The notes: a model not told the origin generated them from the letters alone. 64,000 nucleotides of DNA from Bacillus licheniformis DSM 13 = ATCC 14580 (GCF_000011645.1 NC_006270.3:162501-226500); one strand, 5' to 3'. Numbered from the stretch's first letter, positions 43,864-52,713 are shown. A program made the numbers and translations.

Positions 43864-45073
43864 AGCATTCAGCCGCCTTCATCCGTTGATCCGATTTTTG
43901 CTGATAGGCACGCTTGTCACGAAGGCGGCTAAGTCGATGACAACCCCGTTTTTGGCGCTCTATCTCCATATGAAAACGGGAGCCGATTTTGGAACCATCG
44001 GGCTTGTCATCGGTTTAGGCTATTTTTCAAGCACTGTAGGAGGGGTAGTCGGAGGAGCGCTTTCAGATAAAATCGGCAGAAAAAAAGTGATGCTTTCATC
44101 CATTTTCATCTGGAGCTTTGTATTCATTCTTTTTGGACTTGTTCATGATTTCATGTGGTTTTTATTGCTGAATATTTTAAGCTGGCTTTGCCATTCGTGT
44201 TTTGAACCTGTGTCAAAGGCTTTGATGGCTGAGTTATCAGAACGGGAGATGAGATTCCGCATTTTCTCTTTGCGGTATTTGGCCATCAATGTTGGAGCTG
44301 CTGTCGGCCCTTTACTGGGCGCTTATTTTGGTCTTGCCAAAACCGGAACGCCGTTTATCATCACAGGGCTGGTCTATTTTGGCTATGCCATACTTTTGAG
44401 CTTGATGATGATTCGGCTGACCACGGTGAAAGAGACAAAAATCGCTCCTGAAAAAGTCCAGGCAGGTTCAGTTTTGAAGACGTTAAAGCAAGACAAGGCT
44501 CTTCGATTATACATAGCCGGCGGCATCCTTTTTTTGTTCAGCTATTCGCAAATGGAAAGCACTTTGCTGCAGTATTTAAATAACGACTTTGCAAACGGAG
44601 TTAAAATATTTTCGACTTTAATCACGTTAAACGCGGTGACGGTCATCCTTTTACAAGTGCCGCTCACCCGTTTATTTGAGAGGTATAAATCCTTAACAAC
44701 AATATCAATTGGAACCGTTTTTTGCATTTTGGGGAATATCGGTTTTTCTATCGCAAATGGCTGGATTGTTTTTATGCTTTCGATGTTTGTTCTGACAATC
44801 GGCGAAATTTTATGTTTTCCTTCAATGAATGTCCTTTTGGACGAGCTGGCTCCGGATCATATGAAGGGCGCGTATTACGGCATGCAAAACTTATACAACA
44901 TCGGTGAGTTTTTAGGGCCTTGGCTGGGGGGAATGATGCTTGCCTTGTACGGGGGAAAAGCCGTCTTTCTTATTGCTGCGTGTTCAGTCTTTTTGGCTTT
45001 AGGCGCTTACCATGTGGGAAGGAGAAAGTTTTTATCTGCACAGCATTATGGTGTATCGCCTTTTTCTTATTGA
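43847..45073 (+). CDS. MFS exporter coupled to the ATP-grasp ligase
   Basis: A 408-residue MFS protein with 12 helices, motif A-like GGALSDKIGRKKVM and an MdtH/YttB-type pattern. The likely ATG at 43847 lies inside the end of the ligase gene, so its translation is coupled; upstream in-frame ATGs exist at 43817 and 43802. It probably exports the ligase product and may give self-resistance. Confidence 0.82.
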   Translation: MFAQFKAFSRLHPLIRFLLIGTLVTKAAKSMTTPFLALYLHMKTGADFGTIGLVIGLGYFSSTVGGVVGGALSDKIGRKKVMLSSIFIWSFVFILFGLVHDFMWFLLLNILSWLCHSCFEPVSKALMAELSEREMRFRIFSLRYLAINVGAAVGPLLGAYFGLAKTGTPFIITGLVYFGYAILLSLMMIRLTTVKETKIAPEKVQAGSVLKTLKQDKALRLYIAGGILFLFSYSQMESTLLQYLNNDFANGVKIFSTLITLNAVTVILLQVPLTRLFERYKSLTTISIGTVFCILGNIGFSIANGWIVFMLSMFVLTIGEILCFPSMNVLLDELAPDHMKGAYYGMQNLYNIGEFLGPWLGGMMLALYGGKAVFLIAACSVFLALGAYHVGRRKFLSAQHYGVSPFSY

Positions 45074-45143
45074 AAATTTAGGCCGCTTATGCATGAATCA
45101 TTAAGAATTACCCAACCTAAAAGGTAAAAAAGGAGTATGAATC

Positions 45144-45392
45144 ATGGACACAACATTGGGCTACCTCCGTGAGTCACTGTCGAATCACCTTGAACACGGC
45201 ATAGGACAAAACATTTACAGAAAAATCGTTTCCGGGCGATATGCCAATGAGGAAGAGTTTGTCGAGCACTTGGAGGAGCGGGAAATGGAATTTCTGAATC
45301 AAGTGCTTGAACATGAGATGAAATATGCGCTGAATGAACAGGACCATAAACGGACAAGAGAATTAAACGAAGTGTATGAACTGCTGTTTTGA
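45144..45392 (+). CDS. csgA: Sporulation protein CsgA
   Basis: An 82-residue protein matching B. subtilis CsgA in length and text (TLGYLRESLSNHLE, RYANEEEFVE, NEQDHKR...ELNEVYELL). CsgA is a sigma-G dependent protein made in the forespore. AAAGGAG precedes the ATG; ybxH follows by 16 nt. Confidence 0.93.
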   Translation: MDTTLGYLRESLSNHLEHGIGQNIYRKIVSGRYANEEEFVEHLEEREMEFLNQVLEHEMKYALNEQDHKRTRELNEVYELLF

Positions 45393-45408
45393 AAGGCGGG
45401 AATGATCA

Positions 45409-45600
45409 ATGGGTGCAATAGAGCGGAACGGATACACGTTTGAACCGGAATACAGCGTGACCAGACAAAACGGTGCGATCCATGTATACCGGCGCGGCCG
45501 GTTTGTCGAGGAGATTCCCTTTGAGTTTCACGGGGAGTTTCCAGAGCATGATTTAATTGAAGAGCTTGTCAATCATTATTGTTATGAAAATAAAATATAA
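45409..45600 (+). CDS. ybxH: YbxH family small protein
   Basis: A 63-residue protein matching B. subtilis YbxH (GAIERNGYTFEPEYSV, RQNGAIHVYRRGRFVEEIPF). It is in the csgA operon, so probably expressed during sporulation; its function is not known. Confidence 0.88.
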   Translation: MGAIERNGYTFEPEYSVTRQNGAIHVYRRGRFVEEIPFEFHGEFPEHDLIEELVNHYCYENKI

Positions 45601-45609
45601 GGCTTGAAG

Positions 45610-45638
45610 AGGCTGCCGACCGGGCGGCTTTTATTTTT
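45610..45638 (+). terminator. Terminator of csgA-ybxH
   Basis: Stem AGGCTGCC / GGCGGCTT (two G-T pairs) followed by TTATTTTTGG. Confidence 0.65.
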
Positions 45639-45720
45639 GGATTTTTATATCTATAATCCGCTTGCAGTTTTTTAGAACGGCAGCAGAAAAGCTGCCATAA
45701 ATATGACAGCTCATGCATCG

Positions 45721-45987
45721 CTATTTTTTCTTTTCGTCGTAGTATTGAACAGGGTACATGGATCCTTCCGATACCATTTTGTTATCTTCGATATCATGCG
45801 GAGACGGGTGTCCTGCTTTTTCAACCGGGAATGAATCTACGTTGTGTTTTTCCGAAAAGTAAGGGATCTTTTCTTTGACGTTTTGCAAGTACGATTTCAG
45901 TTTTTGTCTGTTTGTTTCGTCTTTGAGCATATATGCGGTGACTCCGGCGACAACGGCGAGACCTGAGATCAGATTCTTTTGCTTCAT
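45721..45987 (-). CDS. ybyB: YbyB family small protein
   Basis: An 88-residue protein with a short hydrophobic N-terminus and a charged tail, matching B. subtilis YbyB. I chose the second ATG (45987), because AAGGGG lies 8 nt upstream of it but only 2 nt from the first ATG at 45993. Its function is unknown. Confidence 0.85.
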   Translation of the reverse strand: MKQKNLISGLAVVAGVTAYMLKDETNRQKLKSYLQNVKEKIPYFSEKHNVDSFPVEKAGHPSPHDIEDNKMVSEGSMYPVQYYDEKKK

Positions 45988-46044
45988 GGTCATAACCCCT
46001 TTCGATTAGGTGTTTGCAAATGTTATTCCCATGATTGCCGCCGG

Positions 46045-48122
46045 TTAAACCAGCTGATCGAGCGCTTCGTCTATATTCGTCGTCGGCTGCCTGCAGGCGA
46101 AATTTTCACAAATATAGACAGTCGTTTTGTTATCGACTGCTTTGTATTCGGCCGCAAAGTCGGCAATCCCTTTGAAATCGTCAGGCGATTCTGCGGCGAG
46201 GACGGCATAATTCGGCTGGAAGGCCTGCTGCAAAGCGCTTACGATCTTCTGTCTGTCCGGATCATTCCGTTTTCCGAGCACAACGATTTCCTTTTGCGGC
46301 ATGAATTGGCTCAGCAAACCTTGGAGAAAGTTTGTATGGCCGCTCGGATAAGCAGAGACGTCTCCATGGAAGGCAGCAAACATTTTTGCCGCTTGATCAT
46401 GGAGCGACAAGTCGCCAGTCAGCCTGCCCAGCCGGGACAGCTGCACGGCCAGGACGCCGTTTCCGGACGGGAGGGCGCCGTCGTATACTTCTTTATCCCG
46501 CACGATCAAAGCCTCGGCATCGCTTCCCGTAAAATAAAAACCGCCGTGCTCTTCATCCCAGAACAGCCCCTTCATGTCTGCTTCGAGCTTTTTGGCTTTT
46601 CGCAAATCGGTTAAATCAAGTGATGCTTCATACAATTCGATGTAGGCCCACAGCAGGAAGGCGTAGTCATCGATAAATCCTTTATTTTTCACCTCGCCGT
46701 CACGGTAGCGGACCATGATGCGACCGTCTTGAATCAATTTATTCTCGATAAACTCGGCTGCAGCTCGCGCCATCTCCAGGTATTCGGGCGCATTGTAGAC
46801 TTTCGCCGCTTTGGCAAGACCCGCGATCATCAGAGCGTTCCAAGAAGTCAGCACTTTATCGTCGACATGAGGATACGTTCTTTCCTGACGTTTTTCAAAA
46901 AGCTTTGTTCTCGCTTCTTCAAGCTTGTTCTGAAGCTCTTCATCTGTCAGCGCGAATTCATCCTTGATGTCTTCCAGCCTGGTGTAGATCAAGTTTGGAA
47001 TATTATGGCCTTCAAAATTCCCTTCTTGCGTGATGTTGTAGACCGCGCAATACAATTCGCCAAGTTCATCTCCAAGCGTTTCAAGGACTTCTTCTTTTGA
47101 CCACACATAATATTTGCCCTCTACGCCTTCCGTGTCGGCATCAAGCGCTGAATAAAAAGCGCCTTTCTCATCGGTCATTTCGCGGCGGACAAATGTGATG
47201 ATCTGCTCGGAAATCTGTTTATACCGTTCGTTTTTCGTGATTTGATAGGCTTCAGTATATGCGATCAGCAATAAAGCATTATCGTAAAGCATTTTTTCAA
47301 AGTGGGGAACAAGCCATTCGTCATCTGTCGAATAGCGGGCAAACCCGTAGCCGACATGGTCGTAAATGCCGCCGTTCGCCATGCTGTCCAACGTTTTCAT
47401 CACGCTGTACAGCGCGTTCTCCTCGCCGCTGTATTGATGATAGCGAAGCAGAAATGTCAGCATATGGGGGATTGGAAATTTCGGCGCGCTGCCGAAACCG
47501 CCGTACGCCGCATCAAAGCTGTTGATCAGCTGCTGATACGTCCGCCTCAATATGTCTTCGCCGAGCGAATCGCCGGCATCGCTTTTCGCTTTGATTCTCA
47601 GGTTGTTGGCCGCTTTTTCGGCAATATCTTCAACATGCTCCCGGTTTTTCGCGAAGGTATCGGAAAGCTGCTTCACCACCTCAACAAACCCCGGACGGTT
47701 AAAACGGCTCGTCTTCGGAAAATATGTACCCGCATAAAACGGCTTCTGATCAGGGGTTAAAAACACATTCAGCGGCCAGCCGCCCTGCCCCGTCATCATC
47801 TGGCAGATCGTCATATAAATCGAATCCACATCAGGCCGCTCCTCGCGGTCCACTTTAATGGAGACGAATTTCTCATTCAGAAGCTTCGCAACTTCTTCAT
47901 CTTCGAAGCTTTCATGAGCCATGACATGGCACCAGTGGCATGTGCGTATAGATACCCAAACTAGCTATACCCAATAGATACGAGTACAGGCTTGTTCTCG
48001 CTTTTCGCTTTGTCAAATGCTTCTTCTCCCCAAGGGAACCAGTCCACAGGGTTATGAGCATGTTGGAGTAAGTACGGTGACTTCTCAGCGATTAATCTAT
48101 TGGGTTTACTTTTGTTTGGCAT
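46045..48122 (-). pseudogene. yyaL: yyaL (thioredoxin-domain DUF255 protein), interrupted by a 20-bp insertion
   Basis: The reading frame from 48122 matches YyaL (PNRLIAEKSPYLLQHAHNPVDWF, NKPVLVSIGYS) but stops at TAG after GYS; the rest of the protein, beginning TCHWCHVMAHESFEDEEVA, continues in another frame to 46045. Removing 20 bp (47944-47963 plus strand) restores a full-length protein of about 690 residues. The insertion falls exactly before the CHWCH site of the thioredoxin-like domain. The downstream part could be made from the ATG at 47922 but would lack this domain's first half. YyaL-like proteins have an (alpha/alpha)6-barrel domain after the thioredoxin domain; role unknown. Confidence 0.88.
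47956..48027. repeat. 72-bp direct repeat, left copy (yyaL codons)
   Basis: This stretch recurs at 53715-53786 in the same orientation; the first 46 bp differ at one base and the rest at a few more. It encodes EEAFDKAKSENKPVLVSIGYS plus part of the 20-bp insertion. The two copies bound a 5.76-kb segment with the ThrRS and RiPP genes. Confidence 0.9.
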
Positions 48123-48240
48123 GGGATCACCTTCTTTCATCACTTTTATTTTTATACTTTACCACAGGCTGTAATTTTAATTCATTTTAGTTTTTAATAA
48201 CAAATTAAGATGGATAATACAAAATCCTAATAATCAATTG

Positions 48241-48269
48241 TTGATATTTACGACCAGTTATTATAAAAT
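48241..48269 (+). promoter_or_regulatory. Promoter of the T-box/ThrRS gene
   Basis: TTGATA, a 17-nt spacer and TAAAAT lie about 30 nt before the T-box leader. Confidence 0.6.
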
Positions 48270-48297
48270 ATATTAAAAAAAGGAATATTTAGATTAT

Positions 48298-48545
48298 TCT
48301 AAAGGTTGTGAAAGGGACATGGGTGACTTTAACGGTTTACAGAGAGGGAAGGTATGCTGAAATCTTCCTAACGCAGAAAAGTTTCTCACCACCTTTGAGC
48401 TGTATTAGGGAACTTAAGTATCTAATACCGTTTATGCAACGTTACAGCATCAGAGCCATAAGTTGTCCATTTAACTTATGGGAAATTGGGTGGAACCACG
48501 GGTAATGCACTCGTCCCTAGCTTTGGGGATTAGTGCATTTTTTTA
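48298..48545 (+). promoter_or_regulatory. T-box leader (tRNA-Thr-sensing riboswitch)
   Basis: The leader has a stem I region with AGAGAGGGAAGG...GCTGAAA, threonine triplets ACCACC at 48388-48393 in the stem I strand, the T-box sequence GGGTGGAACCACGGG (48488-48502) whose TGGAA pairs with the tRNA acceptor end, and a terminator AATGCACT / AGTGCATT followed by seven Ts (48504-48545). Uncharged tRNA-Thr would stabilise the antiterminator and turn on the synthetase. Which ACC is the specifier is not certain. Confidence 0.88.
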
Positions 48546-48621
48546 TTTTCCACTCAACGTGGCTATTGCAAAGCTAGGGTTTAGAGTGTAAATCAATTTT
48601 ATTAAAAGGGGATGCACTATA

Positions 48622-50541
48622 ATGAGTGAAAGTTTAATAAAAGTTCAATTCAAAGAAGGAAATACGAAGGAATTTCCGAAGGGGATAACAATAAAACGTA
48701 TTGCAGAATCCATTAGTACAACTTTAAGAAAGCACGCTGTTGTAGCAAAGGTTGATGAAAAATTCGTGGATTTAAGCTATACCCTTGACAAGGATGTTAA
48801 ACTCGATATTTTTACTCTAGATTCGAAAGAAGGTTTGTCGGTGTTAAGACATACATCCACCCATATATTGGCACACGCTGTGAAAAGGCTTTACAGTAGT
48901 GTAAGTTTGGGTATTGGACCAGTAATTGAAGATGAGTTTTTCTATGATTTGAAACTTGAACACAGTTTGTCTCCCGAGGATTTACTAGCAATTGAACGTG
49001 AGATGGAAAAGATTATTAAGGAGAATATAGAAATTAAACGAATTGTTGTCTCTTATGAGGAAGCTGAAAAGTTATTTGAAGAAAATAATGAACCATTAAA
49101 GCTTGAAATATTAAGAGGAATTCCAAAAGGCCAAGAAATAACTCTTTACCAACAGGGAGAATTTATTGATCTTTGTCGCGGTCCACACCTTCCATCAACT
49201 GGTTTCATTAAAGCATTTAAATTAACTCGTGTATCTGGAGCTTATTGGAGAGGAAATCGCCAAAAAGAAGTTCTTCAACGAGTTTATGGAGTAGCTTTTA
49301 AAAAGAAAGACGATTTAAATGAATATCTATATTTTTTAGAACAAGCAGCAAAACATGATCATCGACAGTTAGGAAAACAATTAGATTTATTTATGTTCTC
49401 AGAGGAAGCACCGGGAATGCCCTTTTACCTACCTAAAGGACAAATTGTTAGAAAAGAATTGGAGAAATTATCCCGTGAACTTCAAAATAATGCATCGTAC
49501 GATGAGGTCCATACACCGTTTATGATGAATTATCGATTATGGGAGAAATCCGGTCATTGGGATCATTACCAAGAAAATATGTACTTTTCTGAGGTCGATA
49601 ATACAAAGTTTGCAATCAAACCAATGAATTGTCCTGGACATATGCTAATCTTTAAAAATAATCTTTACTCCTATCGAGATCTACCTATTCGATTGGCGGA
49701 ATATGGACAAGTTCATCGACATGAATTTAGTGGTTCATTAAACGGATTGCTTCGGGTACGCACATTTTGTCAGGATGACGCTCACATCTTTGTTCGAGAA
49801 GATCAAATTGAAAGTGAAATTAAGAAGGTATTTCATTTAATTGACCAAGTGTATCGTACTATTGGTTTTGAGTATTCAGTGGAACTGTCTACTCGGCCAG
49901 ATGATTCATTAGGAAATAATCACCTATGGGAGGTTTCTGAGGGATCATTAAAAAATGTGCTTGACGATTTAGCAATCAAATATCAAGTTAATGAAGGTGA
50001 TGGGGCTTTTTACGGACCAAAAATTGATTTCCATATTAAAGATGCTTTAAAACGGAGTCATCAGTGCGGAACAATCCAACTTGATTTTCAGATGCCTGAA
50101 AAATTTGATTTGACTTATATTAATCATAATAACGAAAAAGTTCGTCCTGTTGTTATCCACCGTGCTATTTTTGGTTCTATTGATCGTTTTTTTGGAATTT
50201 TAATAGAGCATTTTGCGGGTGTTTTTCCTGTTTGGCTTGCCCCTATTCAAGTTCAAATTATTCCTATTTCACATATTCACCTGGAGTATTGTTTAGGGAT
50301 TAAGTCGGAACTCAAACAACACGGGATAAGAGTACAAATTAACGAGAGTAATCAAAAGTTAGGGTACAAAATTAGGGAAGCACAGGTTCAAAAAATCCCC
50401 TATACATTAGTAGTAGGAGACAATGAAATTAAAGAAAACGGAGTAAATGTAAGAAAGTATGGAGAGGAACAACAAAAAAATGTTTCAATTGAAAGCTTTA
50501 AAAAAAATATTTTGCAGCAAATAAAGACACGTAGTGTCTAG
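48622..50541 (+). CDS. Threonyl-tRNA synthetase, extra copy in the RiPP module
   Basis: A 639-residue class II synthetase with TGS, editing (HTSTHILAHAVKRLY, HxxxH) and catalytic domains. Zinc ligands are present (NCPGH, DDAHIF, VVIHRA), as is QCGTIQLDF. It differs from usual ThrRS near the pocket: VRTFCQDDAH where VRGFTQDDAH is normal, and Met follows DFQ where E. coli has Leu489, a borrelidin contact. The codon use is AT-rich, unlike neighbouring chromosome genes. The main thrS is probably elsewhere; this one directly precedes a peptide cluster and is best read as a resistant ThrRS protecting the producer. Confidence 0.92.
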   Translation: MSESLIKVQFKEGNTKEFPKGITIKRIAESISTTLRKHAVVAKVDEKFVDLSYTLDKDVKLDIFTLDSKEGLSVLRHTSTHILAHAVKRLYSSVSLGIGPVIEDEFFYDLKLEHSLSPEDLLAIEREMEKIIKENIEIKRIVVSYEEAEKLFEENNEPLKLEILRGIPKGQEITLYQQGEFIDLCRGPHLPSTGFIKAFKLTRVSGAYWRGNRQKEVLQRVYGVAFKKKDDLNEYLYFLEQAAKHDHRQLGKQLDLFMFSEEAPGMPFYLPKGQIVRKELEKLSRELQNNASYDEVHTPFMMNYRLWEKSGHWDHYQENMYFSEVDNTKFAIKPMNCPGHMLIFKNNLYSYRDLPIRLAEYGQVHRHEFSGSLNGLLRVRTFCQDDAHIFVREDQIESEIKKVFHLIDQVYRTIGFEYSVELSTRPDDSLGNNHLWEVSEGSLKNVLDDLAIKYQVNEGDGAFYGPKIDFHIKDALKRSHQCGTIQLDFQMPEKFDLTYINHNNEKVRPVVIHRAIFGSIDRFFGILIEHFAGVFPVWLAPIQVQIIPISHIHLEYCLGIKSELKQHGIRVQINESNQKLGYKIREAQVQKIPYTLVVGDNEIKENGVNVRKYGEEQQKNVSIESFKKNILQQIKTRSV

Positions 50542-50657
50542 TTGAAAGAAAGTATAAAAGTTTTTAATAAATCTTCATCTAATTTGAAGCTATCTTGATA
50601 AAAAAGTATTTTAAACAAGTAAATATCACAAAAAAATGAATAAAATGAAAAAAACCC

Positions 50658-50715
50658 TTTACAAATATAGGATATCTACCTATAATAAAATTGAATAATC
50701 TGATTATTCAATTTT
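50658..50715 (+). promoter_or_regulatory. Promoter and +1 inverted repeat of the RiPP operon
   Basis: TTTACA, a 17-nt spacer and TATAAT (50681-50686) are followed at once by a perfect 13-bp inverted repeat AAAATTGAATAAT-CTG-ATTATTCAATTTT (50687-50715) that covers the transcription start. It may be an operator or a 5' mRNA stabilising hairpin. Confidence 0.75.
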
Positions 50716-50735
50716 ATCGGAAGGAGGATATAATT

Positions 50736-50804
50736 ATGGAAGAAATTCAAAATGTGTCTCAAGTAGAATTAGAAGAAACTTGCTACGATTGGGATAATAA
50801 GTAA
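50736..50804 (+). CDS. Candidate RiPP precursor peptide (22 residues)
   Basis: A very short gene with an excellent Shine-Dalgarno (AAGGAGG) and its own strong promoter. The acidic N-terminal part MEEIQNVSQVELEE looks like a leader; the end TCYDWDNK, with the only Cys and two Asp, looks like the modified core. It is followed by a hairpin, then by an RRE-like protein, an exporter and a DUF692 iron enzyme, which is the usual layout for such peptides. The leader/core boundary and the modification are unknown. Confidence 0.8.
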   Translation: MEEIQNVSQVELEETCYDWDNK

Positions 50805-50810
50805 GGTGGA

Positions 50811-50847
50811 AGAAAAGGGTTAACGATTTTTTCGTTATCCCTTTTCT
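50811..50847 (+). terminator. Hairpin between precursor and modification genes
   Basis: AGAAAAGGGTTAACGA pairs with TCGTTATCCCTTTTCT (one mismatch, 5-nt T loop). There is little T tail, so it is likely a partial terminator or mRNA-end stabiliser that leaves more precursor message than enzyme message. Confidence 0.65.
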
Positions 50848-50867
50848 CCCTATAAAGGATGAGGTAA

Positions 50868-51542
50868 ATGACTCTTTTAAAAAAACAATATGAAATGTTT
50901 AAGTGTGTAACAGATGAGAATTATCTGAAAGAATACAAAAAACAGAATCACTTTGATTGGGTTAATTTTGATTTTTTTAGGAAGTTACATTTTAATAAAC
51001 GGGCGATTAGGTTTAATCATGTATTTCCTAAAACTAAAGAAAAAACAAGGGAATGGGAAAAGTTTGTTAAGAACTTCTGCAATCAACATAATTATACCGG
51101 TCAAAGAGTTGAAGAAGATGCAGACTCTTTTGTAAACTTTCTTTCGAAAAAAAAAGGAAACGAAAGCTATATAGCTCAGCTGGCTAAACACGAATTAAAT
51201 ATATACCTAGTTACAATTGGAAAAGGGAATGGTTTTGTAGATGCATTCTGTTATCCAATTACATGTTTTAACATAACCAGCACAGAGACTAAAAAACATA
51301 ATTACTTGTATATAAAAGGAAAACAAGGGGTTAGAGTATTCAAGATAGAACAAAGTGTAGCAATATGGATTGAAAATTATAAGAATTTATTATGTATTAA
51401 AGAAGCAACTAATCTAACACATAATTCTTTAAATACTCAAGAAAAAAATCAGTTAAAAATTGCTATAGATAACTTTAAAAAATTAGGTCTGTTGGACATA
51501 TGGAAGAGAGAAAGTATTAATGAAAAGTCTAAACAACATTAA
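50868..51542 (+). CDS. RiPP accessory protein with RRE/PqqD-like C-terminus
   Basis: A 224-residue protein without recognised full-length relatives. The last ~85 residues (KGKQGVRVFKIEQSVAIWIE to AIDNFKKLGLLDIW) have the strand-helix pattern of PqqD/RRE domains that bind leader peptides. The N-terminal part is basic and aromatic-rich (HFDWVNFDFFRKLHF). MNIO enzymes work with a partner protein in known systems (MbnC, TglI), and its place right after the precursor suits this role. GGATGAGG precedes the ATG. It overlaps the MFS gene by 23 nt. Confidence 0.65.
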   Translation: MTLLKKQYEMFKCVTDENYLKEYKKQNHFDWVNFDFFRKLHFNKRAIRFNHVFPKTKEKTREWEKFVKNFCNQHNYTGQRVEEDADSFVNFLSKKKGNESYIAQLAKHELNIYLVTIGKGNGFVDAFCYPITCFNITSTETKKHNYLYIKGKQGVRVFKIEQSVAIWIENYKNLLCIKEATNLTHNSLNTQEKNQLKIAIDNFKKLGLLDIWKRESINEKSKQH

Positions 51543-52710
51543 AAATAAAATTGTCATAGTTGGAACAGTTGATAGCCTAGGTGCAGCCATTGTATGGACA
51601 GGGTTACCACTTTATGCATATTCGATTACGGGATCTTTTTTATATACATCATCATTATTTTTTACTTCAGCAATAGCCCGTATATTAGCAACCTTTTTTG
51701 GAGGCTATTTAGCAGATGTATCATCGAGTAAAAGAATAATGCTAAGATGTTTAAGTATTAATTGGTTTTTTTATTCACTATTATTTTTGGGATTATCACT
51801 CGGTTTAACTTGGATTATATTCCCTATCATGTTGATTTCACAATGTTTCAGTACCATATCGATCATGAATCAAAACCTTTGGTTTAATTCACTTTGCTCA
51901 AAAGAGACCCTGGCTTCCGAAATAAGTGGTAGAAACTCATGGTTTTTGATTAGTAAAACAGTTGGTTTCTCATTAGGACCACTCATGTATCATTGGCTTA
52001 ATGCATACTCATTAATTATCAATCTATTAACTATATTGATTGCAATAACATTAATATTAACAATAAAAGATTTAGGTTATGTAAATAATAAAAAGAAAAA
52101 AGAGAGCATTTTTTCTTCGTTCAAAGAAGTTTATAAAAATCAATTATTAAAAAGGCTAAATATAATAGAAATTTTAAATGGTTTAACTTTTCCTGTTTTA
52201 ACAAGCTTATCGATATATATTCTTGAAAAGAATTTAAATGCTTCTTCTCTTATAATTTCTTTGTTTTGGTTGATAGGAGGAGTAGGAGCGATTACGGCTA
52301 ACTTGATGCTTTCGAGACTTAAATTATTTAAATTACAGTATATTCATCAATTTATAATAAGTTTTGTTCTCGTAGTTGGTGGATTGTTGTTAATGACGAT
52401 AGCTAGCTATTCTTTTGTCTATTTAATAGGATTTTCTTTATTTACTTTAGGTACCCCTATAATAAATAATTTATTAAGGTCAAAAGTGTTTATTTTCGCC
52501 CCAAGTCATATGAAAGGAAAAGTAACATCAGTTATAACGTCTTCATCAGATTTAGGCACTATTATAGCCTTATCATTGTCTTGGATTGTTGTTGAAAAAT
52601 TCGGGGTATTAATTTTTATGTCTTTTGTTATTTTAACAAGTGTAAGTCGAATATGCCTTTTTTTCTACACTCTACATAAAGTAGAAAATAAAGTTGATGT
52701 GGAGGGATAA
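51520..52710 (+). CDS. MFS exporter of the RiPP module
   Basis: A 396-residue MFS protein with about 12 helices (TGLPLYAYSITGSFLYTSSL, GGYLADVSSSKRIM) from an AT-rich gene. It overlaps the accessory gene by 23 nt and is followed by the iron enzyme 3 nt later, so all are translated from one message. It probably exports the mature peptide. Confidence 0.85.
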   Translation: MKSLNNIKNKIVIVGTVDSLGAAIVWTGLPLYAYSITGSFLYTSSLFFTSAIARILATFFGGYLADVSSSKRIMLRCLSINWFFYSLLFLGLSLGLTWIIFPIMLISQCFSTISIMNQNLWFNSLCSKETLASEISGRNSWFLISKTVGFSLGPLMYHWLNAYSLIINLLTILIAITLILTIKDLGYVNNKKKKESIFSSFKEVYKNQLLKRLNIIEILNGLTFPVLTSLSIYILEKNLNASSLIISLFWLIGGVGAITANLMLSRLKLFKLQYIHQFIISFVLVVGGLLLMTIASYSFVYLIGFSLFTLGTPIINNLLRSKVFIFAPSHMKGKVTSVITSSSDLGTIIALSLSWIVVEKFGVLIFMSFVILTSVSRICLFFYTLHKVENKVDVEG

Positions 52711-52713
52711 TTC

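Noticed and set aside
48308..48505. 65-residue frame before the ThrRS gene
   Set aside because: It lies entirely in the T-box leader RNA, whose conserved T-box sequence explains the stretch.
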